NCBI RefSeq assembly: GCF_011383005.1
Contig: NZ_CP049935.1
Location: forward strand, 3,658,001-3,722,000
Source: Phycicoccus sp. HDW14
GTDB lineage: Bacteria; Actinomycetota; Actinomycetes; Actinomycetales; Dermatophilaceae
Direction: 5' to 3'
Length of the DNA: 64,000 bases
The notes beneath the pieces are model-generated. The model did no database searches and was not told the origin of the DNA. It worked only from the letters and a program-made list of their open reading frames with translations. The translations under genes and the position numbers were made by a program. This document shows positions 53,696 through 64,000 of this stretch, piece after piece. Every line of letters begins with the position of its first letter. The stretch's first letter is position 1.

Positions 53696-56600
53696 GTGCG
53701 CGGGCTCGTGAACAGGGTCCCCCGATCCCGTGCGGGCAGACAGCTCCCGGCCGGGCGGCGGGTCGCCGTCCTCGTCGTCTCCGCGCTCGTCGCCGCCCTC
53801 GGCGGCACGGTGGTCCTGCCGGCCGCCGCCCTCGCCGCGACCCCGGCCACCACCGCGGTCGCCGCGACGGTCCCGCAGTCCGCTCCCGCTGCCCAGGCCG
53901 CTCCCGCTGCGCAGCCCGCCGCGTCCCGCCCCGGCGCCCTCGCCGCCGCCGTGTCACCCGCCTACACGCTCGCGGTGGCCGCCAACCCCACCTCGCTGCC
54001 CTACGAGGGCGGGTCGGTCACCTACACCTACACGCTGGTCAACACCGGTGACACGAGGCTGTACTTCCAGTCGGCCACCGACAGCGTCTGCCCGGCCGTG
54101 TCGTACGTGTCCGGCGGCTCGACCGCCGGGGTCGACAACACGCGGGTCTTCGACGCCGGCCAGACCCTCGTCTTCCGCTGCACGACCACCGTCACCGCGA
54201 CCACGACGAACACCGCGAGCTTCTCCTTCGGCTACGGCAGCTTCTGCCCGGTGCAGTGCGACGGCTCGCTGCCCCGCACCGCCCAGGCCACGGTGACCGT
54301 CCAGCAGCCGATCACCCCCTGCTCGACGATCTGGTACGGCTCGGTCGGCTCCTCGACCTCGGCGCCCGGCACCTACGGCAAGATCTTCCCGACTCCGGCC
54401 AGCGTCGTGGGGAACTTCAACCCGCCGGGGTCGACGGGCAACGTCAACAGCTCGGCGATCGCGATCAACCCCAAGGACCCGGACTTCCTCTACTACGCGC
54501 CACGCGGCACGGTCACCGCGGGGACGTTCGCCAACTCCCTCTACCGGATCGACCTCGCCACGCAGGTCCAGACCAAGGTCGCCGACGGAACGGCCAACCT
54601 CGAGTTCACGAGCAACCGGCTGGCCTTCGACGTCGACGGCCGGCTCTGGACGTTCAACAACGCAGGCCTGCTCTACTCGTGGACCGCGGCCGGGGGCTTC
54701 TCGGCCGGCAAGACACCGACGACGAGCAACGGGGTCGCGTTCTCCTCGCTGCAGTCGGGCGACATCGCCTTCGACGGCAACGGGACGATGTACGTGCTCG
54801 CCGCCGACGCCACGACCACCTACCTCTACCGGATCACGGCGGCCTCGCTCGCCACCGCGACCCCCAGCGCCCAGCTCGTCAACACCTTCGCCGCGCCGAC
54901 CGTCGGCGCGTTCTACAACGGCTTGGCCTTCGCGGCCGACGGCACGCTCTACGCCACCTCGACGAACACCAGTACCTCGCAGTACGCCCTGTACAAGGTC
55001 GACCCCGACCTCGGGACGGTCACCCAGCAGTCGACCGGCACCAACCTGCGGATCGTCGGCGACCTCGCCTCGTGCGCCATCCCCAAGCCCGCGCTGCGCG
55101 TGACCAAGACGGTCTCGCCGAGCACCCCGGTCGCCGGCGGCGAGACGCTGACCTACACGGTCAAGGTCGACAACCTCGGCACCCTGTCGGCGCTCGCGAC
55201 GACCGTGCAGGACGCGGTCCCGGCCAACACCACCTACGTGCGGAACTCGACGACCCTCAACGGCGCGGCCGTCGCCGACACCGGCAGCGCGCCGTTCTTC
55301 CCGTACTCCGCTGCGCGGGCAGTGAACTCGGCCGGCGTCAACAGCGGCATCGTGGCCAAGGGCGCGTCGGCAACCGTCACCTTCCGGGTCACCGTCAACG
55401 CCCTGACCGCCTCCGTGCGCTCGGTCTGCAACCAGGCCACGGTGACGGCCAGCGGCGTGACCACCACCCTGTCCGACGACCCGGGCGTCGCGGGCGCCGG
55501 CGACCCGACGTGCAACCTCGCGTACACCCCCGGCATCCAGGTGACCAAGGCCGCGAGCCCGACCACCGTCAACATCAGCGGGCCGGTCACGTACACGTAC
55601 ACCGTCATCAACACCGGGAACGAGCCGCTGCGCGCGGTCACCCTGGCCGACGACAAGGGAACGGTCAGCCAGACCCACACCGGTGACACCAACGCCGACA
55701 ACCTGCTCCAGGTGGGGGAGTCGTGGGTCTACACGCTGACCCAGACGCTCTCGACGACGACGACCAACACGGCGACGGCCACCGGTACGGGCAACGTCAG
55801 CACGACGTCGACCTCCGACACCGACACCGCGACGGTCACCGTCACGAAGCCCACGCTCAACGTCGCCAAGACGGCGGGCGCGGTCACCGGCCCGGCCGGC
55901 GACGGCACCTACCGGGCGACCTACTCGGTGACGGTCGCCAACACCGGCAACGGTGCCGGCACCTACGGACCCCTCACCGACACACCGGCGTTCGCGGCCA
56001 ACCTGCAGGCCACCGGGGCCTCGTGGTCCGGCCAGGCCACCGGCTCCGCGACGGGCGCGGGACCGTACTCCATCGGCGCCGCGGGCACGAGCATCGCCGC
56101 CGGGGCGACGCACACCTACACCGTCGTCGTGACCTTCCGGTACACCAACGGCACCCAGGCCACGGCCTGCGCCGGCCCCGGGACCGGCCTGTCCAACAGC
56201 GCCGCCCTGCCCGCGGGCCAGGAGGCCGGGGCCGCCGCCGACAACACCGCCTGCGCCACGCCCCCGGCACCGCCCGCCCCCGCGCTGACCCTCACCAAGA
56301 GCGCCGGCGCCCTCCAGGACCTCGATGCCAACGGCGCCGACGCCGGTGACCGCATCGTCTACTCGTTCGTCGTCCGCAACAGTGGCAACGTCGACCTCGA
56401 CACCGTCGCGCTCACCGACGCGAAGGTCGGCGCTCCGGCCCTGACCTGCCCGGCGAGCACGCTGGCCGTCGGGGTCTCGATGACCTGCACCGCGGTGTCC
56501 CACATCGTGACCCAGGCCGATGTCGACTCCGGCGCGGTGAACAACACGGCCTCGGTCAGCGGCCGGGCGCCCAACGGCGTGACGACGACGGGCACCTCCT

Positions 56601-59600
56601 CGACGTCCACCCCGCTGCCCCCGGCCCCGCGGCTGTCGCTGACCAAGGCCGTCGCCGACGTGACCGACGTCAACACCAACGGGGTGACCGACCCGGGTGA
56701 CCGCATCCGCTACACCTTCACGGTCACGAACACCGGCAACGTCACGCTGTCGACCCTCACCGTCACCGACGCCAAGCTCGGCCTGAGCGCCGTCGCCTGC
56801 ACCACCGGCAGCCTCGCCCCCGGCGCCACCGCCACGTGCACGACGTCCCCGGTCTACACGGTGACCAGCGCCGACGTCACGGCCGGCGCGGTGACCAACA
56901 CCGCCACCGCGGCCGCCAGCGCGATCACCGGCGGCTCGGTCACCTCGAACACCTCGGGCACCTCGACCCCGGTGGCCTCGGCCGCCTCGCTGGACGTGGT
57001 CAAGACCGCCGGAGCCCTGGGCCCCCTCGACCCCGAGACCGGCCGCTACACCGCCACGTACACGGTGCAGGTCGTCAACTCCGGGCAGACCCCCACCACG
57101 TACGGCGCCCTGACCGACACCCCGGCGTTCGGCCCCGGCCTCGTCGTCGAGGGCGCCTCGTGGACCGGCCCGACCACCGGGTCCTCCGCGACCACCGGAC
57201 CCTTCACCCTCGCCCCGGCGGGCACGGCCATCGGGGGCACGACGTCCCAGACGTGGACCGTCACCGTGCGCCTGCACATGACGCGCACGACGGCCTCGAC
57301 CGCCTGCGCGGGCCCCGGCTCCGGCCTGTACAACGCGGCCTCGCTGCCGGCAGGCCAGGAGGCGGGCGGCACCGCGAACAACTCCGCGTGCCTCGCACCG
57401 CCGACCCCGCCGGCCCCGGGCATCGACCTCGTGAAGACCGTGCTCGGCGTCCAGGACGTCAACGGCAACGGCCTCACCGACGCCGGTGACCGGATCACGT
57501 GGGGTTTCACGGTCCGCAACACCGGCACGATCGCCCTCGCCGGCGTCACGGTGAGCGACCCGCGCCTCGCGGCGGCCGGCATCACCGCCCCCTGCGCCGA
57601 CCCCGCGCTGTCGGTGGGCGAGAGCACGGCGTGCCCGGTGTCCGGCCCGTACACGGTCACCGCGGCCGACGTCAGTGCCGGATCGGTCACCAACACGGCC
57701 ACGGCCACCGGCACGCCGCCGTTCCTCCCGGCCGTCACCGACACCGACTCGACGACGACGCCGACCCAGACCGCCTCACTGGTCCTCACCAAGACGGCCG
57801 GCGCGGTCGTCGACGCGAACTCCAGCGGTCGCCAGGACGCGGGCGACACCGTCACCTACACGTTCTCGATCCGCAACACCGGGTCGACGGCGCTCAGTGA
57901 CCTGCGCATCGGTGACGCCCGGCTCGGCCTGGCGTCGGTGCTGTGCTCCGCCGGCCCCCTCGCCCCCGGGGCCACGACCTCCTGCTCGCGCACCTACACG
58001 CTGACCCAGGCCGACGTCGACGGCGGCTCGGTGGTCAACACCGCCACCGCGACCGGCACGCCACCGAACGGAGCGACGCCGGTGAGCGGCACCTCGTCGG
58101 CCACGGTGACCATCGCGCCCTCGAACGCCCTCACCCTCACCAAGACCGCGTCGGGCATCGCCGACACCAACGGCGACGGACGCCCCTCGGCCGGTGACCG
58201 GATCACCTACGGCTTCTCGGTGCGCAACACCGGCTCGACGACCCTCACGGCCGTGACCGTCACCGACGCCAAGCTCGGTCTCTCCGCGGCCCCGTGCGTC
58301 GCGACCCTCGCCCCCGGAGCCACCGCCACCTGCTCCACGATCGTCGCCTACCCGATCACCCAGGCCGACGTCGACGCCGGCTCGGCGACCAACACCGCGT
58401 CGGCCACCGCGACCCCGCCGAGCGGCACCGCCCCCACCGCGACCTCGGGCACGACGACGCCCGTGACGACCGTGGCCGCCCTCTCGCTCACCAAGACGGC
58501 CGGTGCGGTCGCCGACACCAACGGCAGCGGCCGCCAGGACGCCGGCGACCGGGTCACCTACTCGTTCACCGTGACCAACACCTCGAACGTCACGCTCGGC
58601 AACATCACGGTCACCGACGCCAAGCTCGGCCCGGTCACCTGCGTCCGCACCACGTTGACCCCGGGCCAGTCGACCACCTGCTCCGCCGCCGCCTACGTCC
58701 TCACCCAGGCCGACCTCGACGCGGGACGGGTCGACAACACCGCCGGGGTCACCGGCACGACGCCGGCCGGCGCGACCACCACGGCGAGCGCCTCGGCCGT
58801 CGTCACCCTCGTCCCGACCCGCTCGGTGGCCCTCGTCAAGGTCAGCGACCCGGTGCAGGACCTCGACGGCAACGGCCCCGACGTCGGCGACACCATCGCG
58901 TACTCCTTCCGGGTGACCAACACCGGCAGCCAGAGCCTCACGGCGCTGACGGTCAGCGACGCCAAGCTCGGGCTCACCGGGTCGGCCTGTGTCGCAGGGC
59001 CGCTGGCCCCGGGTGCGACCGCCACCTGTGCCGCGCCCGCGCCGTACGTGCTGACCCAGGCCGATGTCGACGCCGGCTGGGTCGAGAACACCGCGACCGT
59101 CGACGGCACGGCCCCGAGCGGCCCGGTGACGGCGACCGACACCGAGCGCCGGGCGTTCGCGCCGACCTCGACCGTGTCGCTGCGCAAGGTCGCGGGAGCG
59201 GTCACCGACCTCGACGCCAACGGCCAGGACGCCGGCGACACCGTCGCCTACACCTTCGAGGTGACGAACACCGGCGCCAGCACCCTGCGCGACGGCGTGG
59301 TCATCGACCCGAAGCTCGGGCTCGCGGCCTTCACCTGCGCCCCCGGCCCGATCGCCCCCGGGCAGACGGTCAGCTGCGTGGCGCCGCGCGACTACGTGCT
59401 GACCCAGGCCGACGTCGACGCCGGGGGCCTGACCAACACCGCCTCCGCGACGGCCACGACCCCGAGCGGCGGCACCACGCCCGTCGCGACGAGCACGGCG
59501 ACCCGGGCGGTCACCCCGACGAACTCGATCGTCCTCACGAAGACGGCCGGCGCGGTGGTCGACGTCGACGACAACGGCCCGGACGCCGGCGACACGGTCA

Positions 59601-62600
59601 CCTACTCGTTCACGGTGCGCAACACCGGCGGTGCGACGCTCGACGACATCCGCCTCGACGACGCGAGGCTTGGCCTGTCGAACAGCGTCTGCGCCGCCGG
59701 CCCCCTGGCCCCCGGCGCGACCACGTCCTGCCCGTCGGCGACCTACACACTGACCCAGGCCGACCTCGACTCCGGCCAGGTCGTCAACACCGCCACCGCC
59801 TCGGCCACGCCGCGCTCCGGTGCCCGGCCGACGGCCTCGGCCAGCGCGGTCCGCGACGTCGACCAGCTCGCCGCCCTGACGGTGACGAAGACCGCGGGCG
59901 CCGTCACCGACGCGAACGGCAGCGGCCGCCAGGACGCGGGCGACACGGTCGCGTACTCGTTCCGGGTGACCAACACCTCGAACGTCACCCTCACCCTCGT
60001 GCGCATCAGCGACGCGATGCTCGGCCTGTCCGGCGAGGTCTGCGGCACCGGCACGCTCGCCCCGGGCGCCTCGACCACCTGCTCGGGCTACGTGTTCACC
60101 CTGACCCAGGCCGAGGTCGACGCCGGCCGCGTCCAGAACACGGTGACGGCCTCCGGGCGCACCCCCGGCGGCGCCACCGTGACCGCCACCTCGACGGCCC
60201 TGCGCGACGTCACGCCGCCGAGCTCGGTCACCGCGACGAAGACCGCCGGTGCGGTCGTCGACGCGAACGGCTCGGGTCGGCAGGACGCCGGCGACACCGT
60301 CACCTACACGTTCACGCTGCGCAACACCGGCGCGACGACGCTCACCGCGCCGCGGGTCACCGACGCTCGGCTCGGCGTCGTCGACTACGCCTGCGGCGCA
60401 GGGCCGGTCGCGCCGGGCGGCACCGTCACGTGCACGGCGCCGGCGTACACGCTGACCCAGGCCGACCTCAACGCCGGACGGGTCGACAACTCGGCCACGG
60501 CCGCGGCGACCTCACCCACGGGCGGCACCGTCTCGGCGACCGCGGCGGCGACCCGCACCCTGACCCCTGCCCCGGCGGTCGAGCTGACCAAGCGGGCCTC
60601 GGCGGTCGCCGACCTCGACGGCAACGGGGCGGACGCCGGCGACACCGTCACGTACTCGTTCGCCGTCCAGAACACCGGCAACGTCTCGCTCACCGACGTG
60701 CGGCTCGACGACGCGAAGCTCGGCCTCGCCGGTGTCGTCTGCGTGAGCGGCCCGCTGGCACCCGGCGCCTCCTCCGACTGCACGGCGACCCGCACCTACA
60801 CGCTGACCCAGGCCGACGTCGACGCGGGCGCGGTCTCCAACACGGCCACCGCGACGGCCACGGGCGCGTCCGGGGGAACCGTCACCGGCCAGTCGAGCAC
60901 GACGACGACGCTGACCACCGTCGCGGCCGTCGCCCTGACCAAGACGGCGGGGGCGGTGCTCGACGCCAACGCCGACGGCCGGCAGAGCGCCGGCGACACG
61001 GTCGCCTACACCTTCACCGTCCGCAACGTCTCGACCGTCACGCTCACCGGCGTCACCGTGACCGATGCCCGGCTGGGCACCGTCACCTGCGCCGCGACCA
61101 CCCTGGCCCCGGGCGCGAGCACCACGTGCACGGCCGCGCCGTACCGCCTGACCCAGGGCGACCTCGATGCCGGCACGGTCGTCAACACCGCGTCGGCGAG
61201 CGCCCTCGACCCGCGGGCACCCCGGCCACCGCGTCGGCCTCGGCCACGGTGACGCTCAGCCCGCCGAGCACCCTGGCCCTCGACAAGACCGCGTCCGACG
61301 TCGCCGACCTCGACGGCAACGGCACCGACGCGGGCGACACCATCACCTACTCGTTCTCGGTGACCAACACCGGCAGCGTCACCGTCAGCAACGTCGTCGT
61401 CAACGACAACAAGCTGCGGCTCACCGGCTACCTCTGCGCGGCGGGCCCGGTGGCGCCGGGGCAGACCGTGTCGTGCACCGCGCCGCCGTTCGTCCTGGCC
61501 CAGGGTGACGTCGACTCGGCACTGGTCGAGAACGTCGCCACCGTCACCGGCACCACCCCGGGTGGCGGCACCAGCACGCCGCCGGGCCAGGACTCGGTGC
61601 TCACCCCGCTGGCCCCCACCTCGGCGCTGCTGCTGCTCAAGGCCGGCGGCGAGCTGCGCGACGCCAACGACGACGGCCTGCCGAGCGACGGCGACGAGGT
61701 CACCTACACCTTCACCGTCACCAACACCGGGGCGACGACGCTGCGCGACATCCGCGTCACCGACGAGAAGCTCGGGCTCAAGGACTACCTCTGCAGCCCG
61801 GGCCCGGTCGCGCCCGGCGCCAGCGTCACCTGCCAGGGTCCGCGGCCGTACGTCCTCACCCAGGAGGACGTCGACTCCGGGTCGATCGTCAACACCGCCA
61901 CCGCCACCGGCCGCCCGCAGGTCGGCGTCCCGGTCAGCGACTCCGACACCGCCACCACCCCGGTCGACCAGGTCGCGGCGATCTCCCTCGACAAGGGCAT
62001 CGGCGGCGTCACCGACACCAACGGCAGCGGCCGGGTGGACGCCGGCGACCGGGTGACGTTCACCTTCACGGTGACCAACTCGGCGGCCGTCACGCTGACC
62101 GACCTGCGGATCAGCGACCCGCTGGTGGGTGTGGTCACCTGCGCCCCGACGACCCTCGGGCCGGGGGAGCAGGCGACGTGCACGGCGCCGGCCGTCACCA
62201 TCACCCAGGCCGAGGCCGACGGCGGCGCCCTCACCAACACCGCCACGGCCACGGCCACCGAACCGGGCGGCGACCCCGTCGCGAGCTCCGACACCGTCGT
62301 CCTGCCCATCGCCCAGGTCGACGCGATGCAGCTGGACAAGGTCGCCGGCGCGGTCCTCGACACCAACACCTCGGGCACCGTCGACGCCGGCGACACCGTC
62401 ACCTACACGTTCTCGGTGCTCAACACCGGGACGACGACGCTGCGCAGCGTGCTCGTCGACGACGCGCGCCTCGGCCTCACCGGGTTCTCCTGCGCCGGGT
62501 CCACCCCCCTGGTCCCCGGCTCGACCCGGTCGTGCACCAGCCCGGCGTACACCCTGACCCAGGCCGACCTCGACGCCGGACGCGTGCTCAACACGGCCAC

Positions 62601-64000
62601 TGCCCGGGCCACGGGCTCGGCCGGCACGGCCACCGCGCAGGACGACGCGACCCTGGTCCTGTCGAGCAGCGGCGGCATCGAGCTGACGAAGACCGCCTCG
62701 GCCGTGGCGGACACCAACGCCGACGGGCGCGTCGACGCGGGCGACACGGTGACCTACGGCTTCACCGTGCGCAACGCCTCGACCGTGACCCTGACCGACG
62801 TCTCGTTCAGCGACCCGTTCCTCGGTGTCGTCGCCGAGCGGTGCGGTCCCGCGACCCTGGCGCCCGGGGCGTCGGCCACCTGCACGCGCCCCCACGTCCT
62901 CACGCAGGCCGACCTCGACGCCGGCACCGTCGACAACACGGCGACCGCCCGCGGCGTGCGCCCGGACGCGTCGGTGGCCACCGACACCTCGAGCGCGCGG
63001 GTCGCCGTCGGGGGGTCGGCCCAGCTGGCCCTGACCAAGACCGCCTCCGGTGTCCTCGACGCCGACGGCAACGGGCCCGACGCCGGCGACACGGTCACCT
63101 ACTCGTTCAGCGTCCGCAACCTCGGGTCGACGAGCCTCACCGACGTCCGCGTCACCGACCCCCGCACCGGCACGAGCGGGGCGCTGTGCACGGCGGGTCC
63201 GGTGGCCCCCGGGGCGACGGTGACCTGCGCGAGCACGGCGACCTACACGCTGACCCAGGCCGACGTCGACGCCGGCGCGGTCGCCAACACGGCGACGGCG
63301 ACGGCCACCCCGCCGTACGGCACCCCGCCGACCGCGACGAGCTCGACCCTCACGCCCGTCGACAGCGTGGCGTCGGTCGCCCTCGACAAGCGCGGCTCGG
63401 CCCCGGAGGACACCGACGGCTCGGGCGCGGTGAGTGCCGGCGACACCGTGCGCTGGACGTTCACGGTGACGAACACGACGACCGTGACCCTGACGGCGGT
63501 GCGCGTCGAGGACCCGCTGGCCGGTGAGGTCACCTGCCCCGACACCACGCTCGCGCCGGGCGCCTCCACCGTGTGCACCGCCGCCGGCCACCGGCTGACC
63601 CAGTCCGAGGTGGATGCCGGACGCGTCGACAACACGGCGACCGTCCGCGCCGAGGACCCGCGCCACACCGTCGTCACCGCCACCGACGTCGAGTCGGTCA
63701 CCTGGTCGGCGCCGTCCGGCCTGTCGCTCACCAAGACCGCCGGACCCGTGGTCGACGCCAACGGCTCGGGGCGCGAGGGCGTCGGCGACACCGTCACCTA
63801 CACGTTCGCCGTCCGCAACACCGGTGCGACGACGCTCACGGGCGTCACCGTCGACGACGCCCGGATCGGTGTCTCGGGGCTGGCCTGCGGCGCCACCGTG
63901 GCCCCGGGCGCCACCGCGTCCTGCTCGGTCACCTACACGCTGACCCAGGCCGACGTCGACGCCGGCCGGATCGACAACACGGCGACCGCCTCGGCCACCG
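53696..64000 (+). CDS. Giant secreted DUF11/DUF7507-type repeat protein, 3'-incomplete (apparent frameshift)
   Basis: At least about 3430 aa are encoded and the gene runs past the window. It has a signal peptide (basic N-terminus, then VAVLVVSALVAALGGTVVL and an AxA cleavage region near residue 48), a beta-rich domain, a propeller-like region (about 200-460) with TMYVLAADATTTYLYRI, then at least 25 DUF11-like beta-sandwich units of about 110 aa. Twenty-one of these start with a Ca-loop-like motif such as DANGSGRQDAGD and contain LTQADVDAG. Surface adhesion or envelope structure is inferred. The frame breaks near 61208-61214; after a one-base repair it stays open to 64000. The GTG start has GAAGGTGG 9 nt upstream. 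Confidence 0.88.
56282..64000 (+). repeat. Tandem array of ~330-nt protein-coding repeats
   Basis: Twenty-one units of 105-115 codons lie inside the giant gene, recognised by the recurring codons for a TKTAGAV-type opening, an Asp/Asn loop, NTG, LAPGA and LTQADVDAG. The last unit is cut by the window end. Units are diverged and not identical copies, though loop and LTQADVDAG segments are strongly conserved at DNA level. One variant unit without the Asp loop lies near 56990-57410. Confidence 0.85.

Noticed and set aside
53954..57277. A 1107-aa open frame on the minus strand inside the giant repeat gene
   Set aside because: Its product is low-complexity Gly/Arg/Val/Asp-rich sequence, a normal shadow of a repetitive GC-rich gene. 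The plus-strand reading has clear repeat domains.
56282..64000. CRISPR-like periodic repeats
   Set aside because: The period is about 330 nt, the repeats are coding and diverged, and no cas gene or 28-37-nt repeat with unique spacers is present.

Overview
The window is very GC-rich (roughly 72-75 %) and dense with actinobacterial markers: a bacterial proteasome activator (Bpa/PafE), a ROK-xylFGH locus laid out like that of Streptomyces, a DUF4235 protein, a sucrase/ferredoxin-like protein, and many leaderless genes with a TANNNT -10 box 6-7 nt before the start codon. I infer a high-GC Actinomycetota chromosome, probably Micrococcales and perhaps near Intrasporangiaceae. The family is not proven by the sequence. 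I found no rRNA, tRNA, CRISPR array, insertion sequence or phage gene. No stretch over 300 nt lacks a gene or a recognised element.

Layout. 1-3.6 kb: GNAT acetyltransferase, split-barrel flavin protein, flavin monooxygenase, trans-acting enoyl reductase-type protein. 3.6-10.8 kb: sugar region, with an FGGY (xylulokinase-like) kinase divergent from a SorC-type regulator, then a ROK regulator and a xylFGH-type ABC importer with a palindromic operator on its promoter. 10.8-20.8 kb: sucrase/ferredoxin protein, a DUF998-metallophosphoesterase fusion, HAD phosphatase, FAD dehydrogenase, zinc alcohol dehydrogenase, membrane protein and two MFS transporters in tandem. 20.8-28.2 kb: proteasome activator, a DUF2975/HTH pair behind an iterated operator, an MFS transporter, and a padR-ABC-FtsX operon with two PadR-like operators. 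28.3-31.5 kb: acyl-CoA synthetase, DUF1304 protein, quinone oxidoreductase. 31.5-38.8 kb: a CitA/CitB-like two-component system co-transcribed with an IclR regulator and divergent from tctCBA-usp-rraA, a tricarboxylate uptake locus. 38.9-41.4 kb: MarR regulator divergent from an ABC exporter. 41.4-49.3 kb: histidine utilisation (hutH, hutU, an M20 amidohydrolase, hutF, hutI) with a YbaK-like gene inserted. 49.4-53.4 kb: small proteins, then a TPP riboswitch in front of a thiamine-type ECF transporter (YkoE plus a fused ATPase-ATPase-T protein). 53.7-64.0 kb: one giant secreted DUF11/DUF7507-type repeat protein that runs off the window.

The main quality caveat is that about 22 apparent frameshifts, nearly all equivalent to one missing G or C in a short G/C run, break otherwise intact genes. 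They look like homopolymer consensus errors, not decay. For each affected gene I give the full span and the likely slip site. Lengths called corrected assume those slips are repaired.

No wholly new system is proven here. The observations most worth following are: the giant repeat protein whose 21 units each start with a calcium-loop-like motif; the family of long perfect hairpins between convergent genes, three of which share an AGAAC motif; the TCS-IclR-Tct-Usp-RraA locus; the M20 enzyme in the place where HutG is expected; and the membrane DUF998-metallophosphoesterase fusion.
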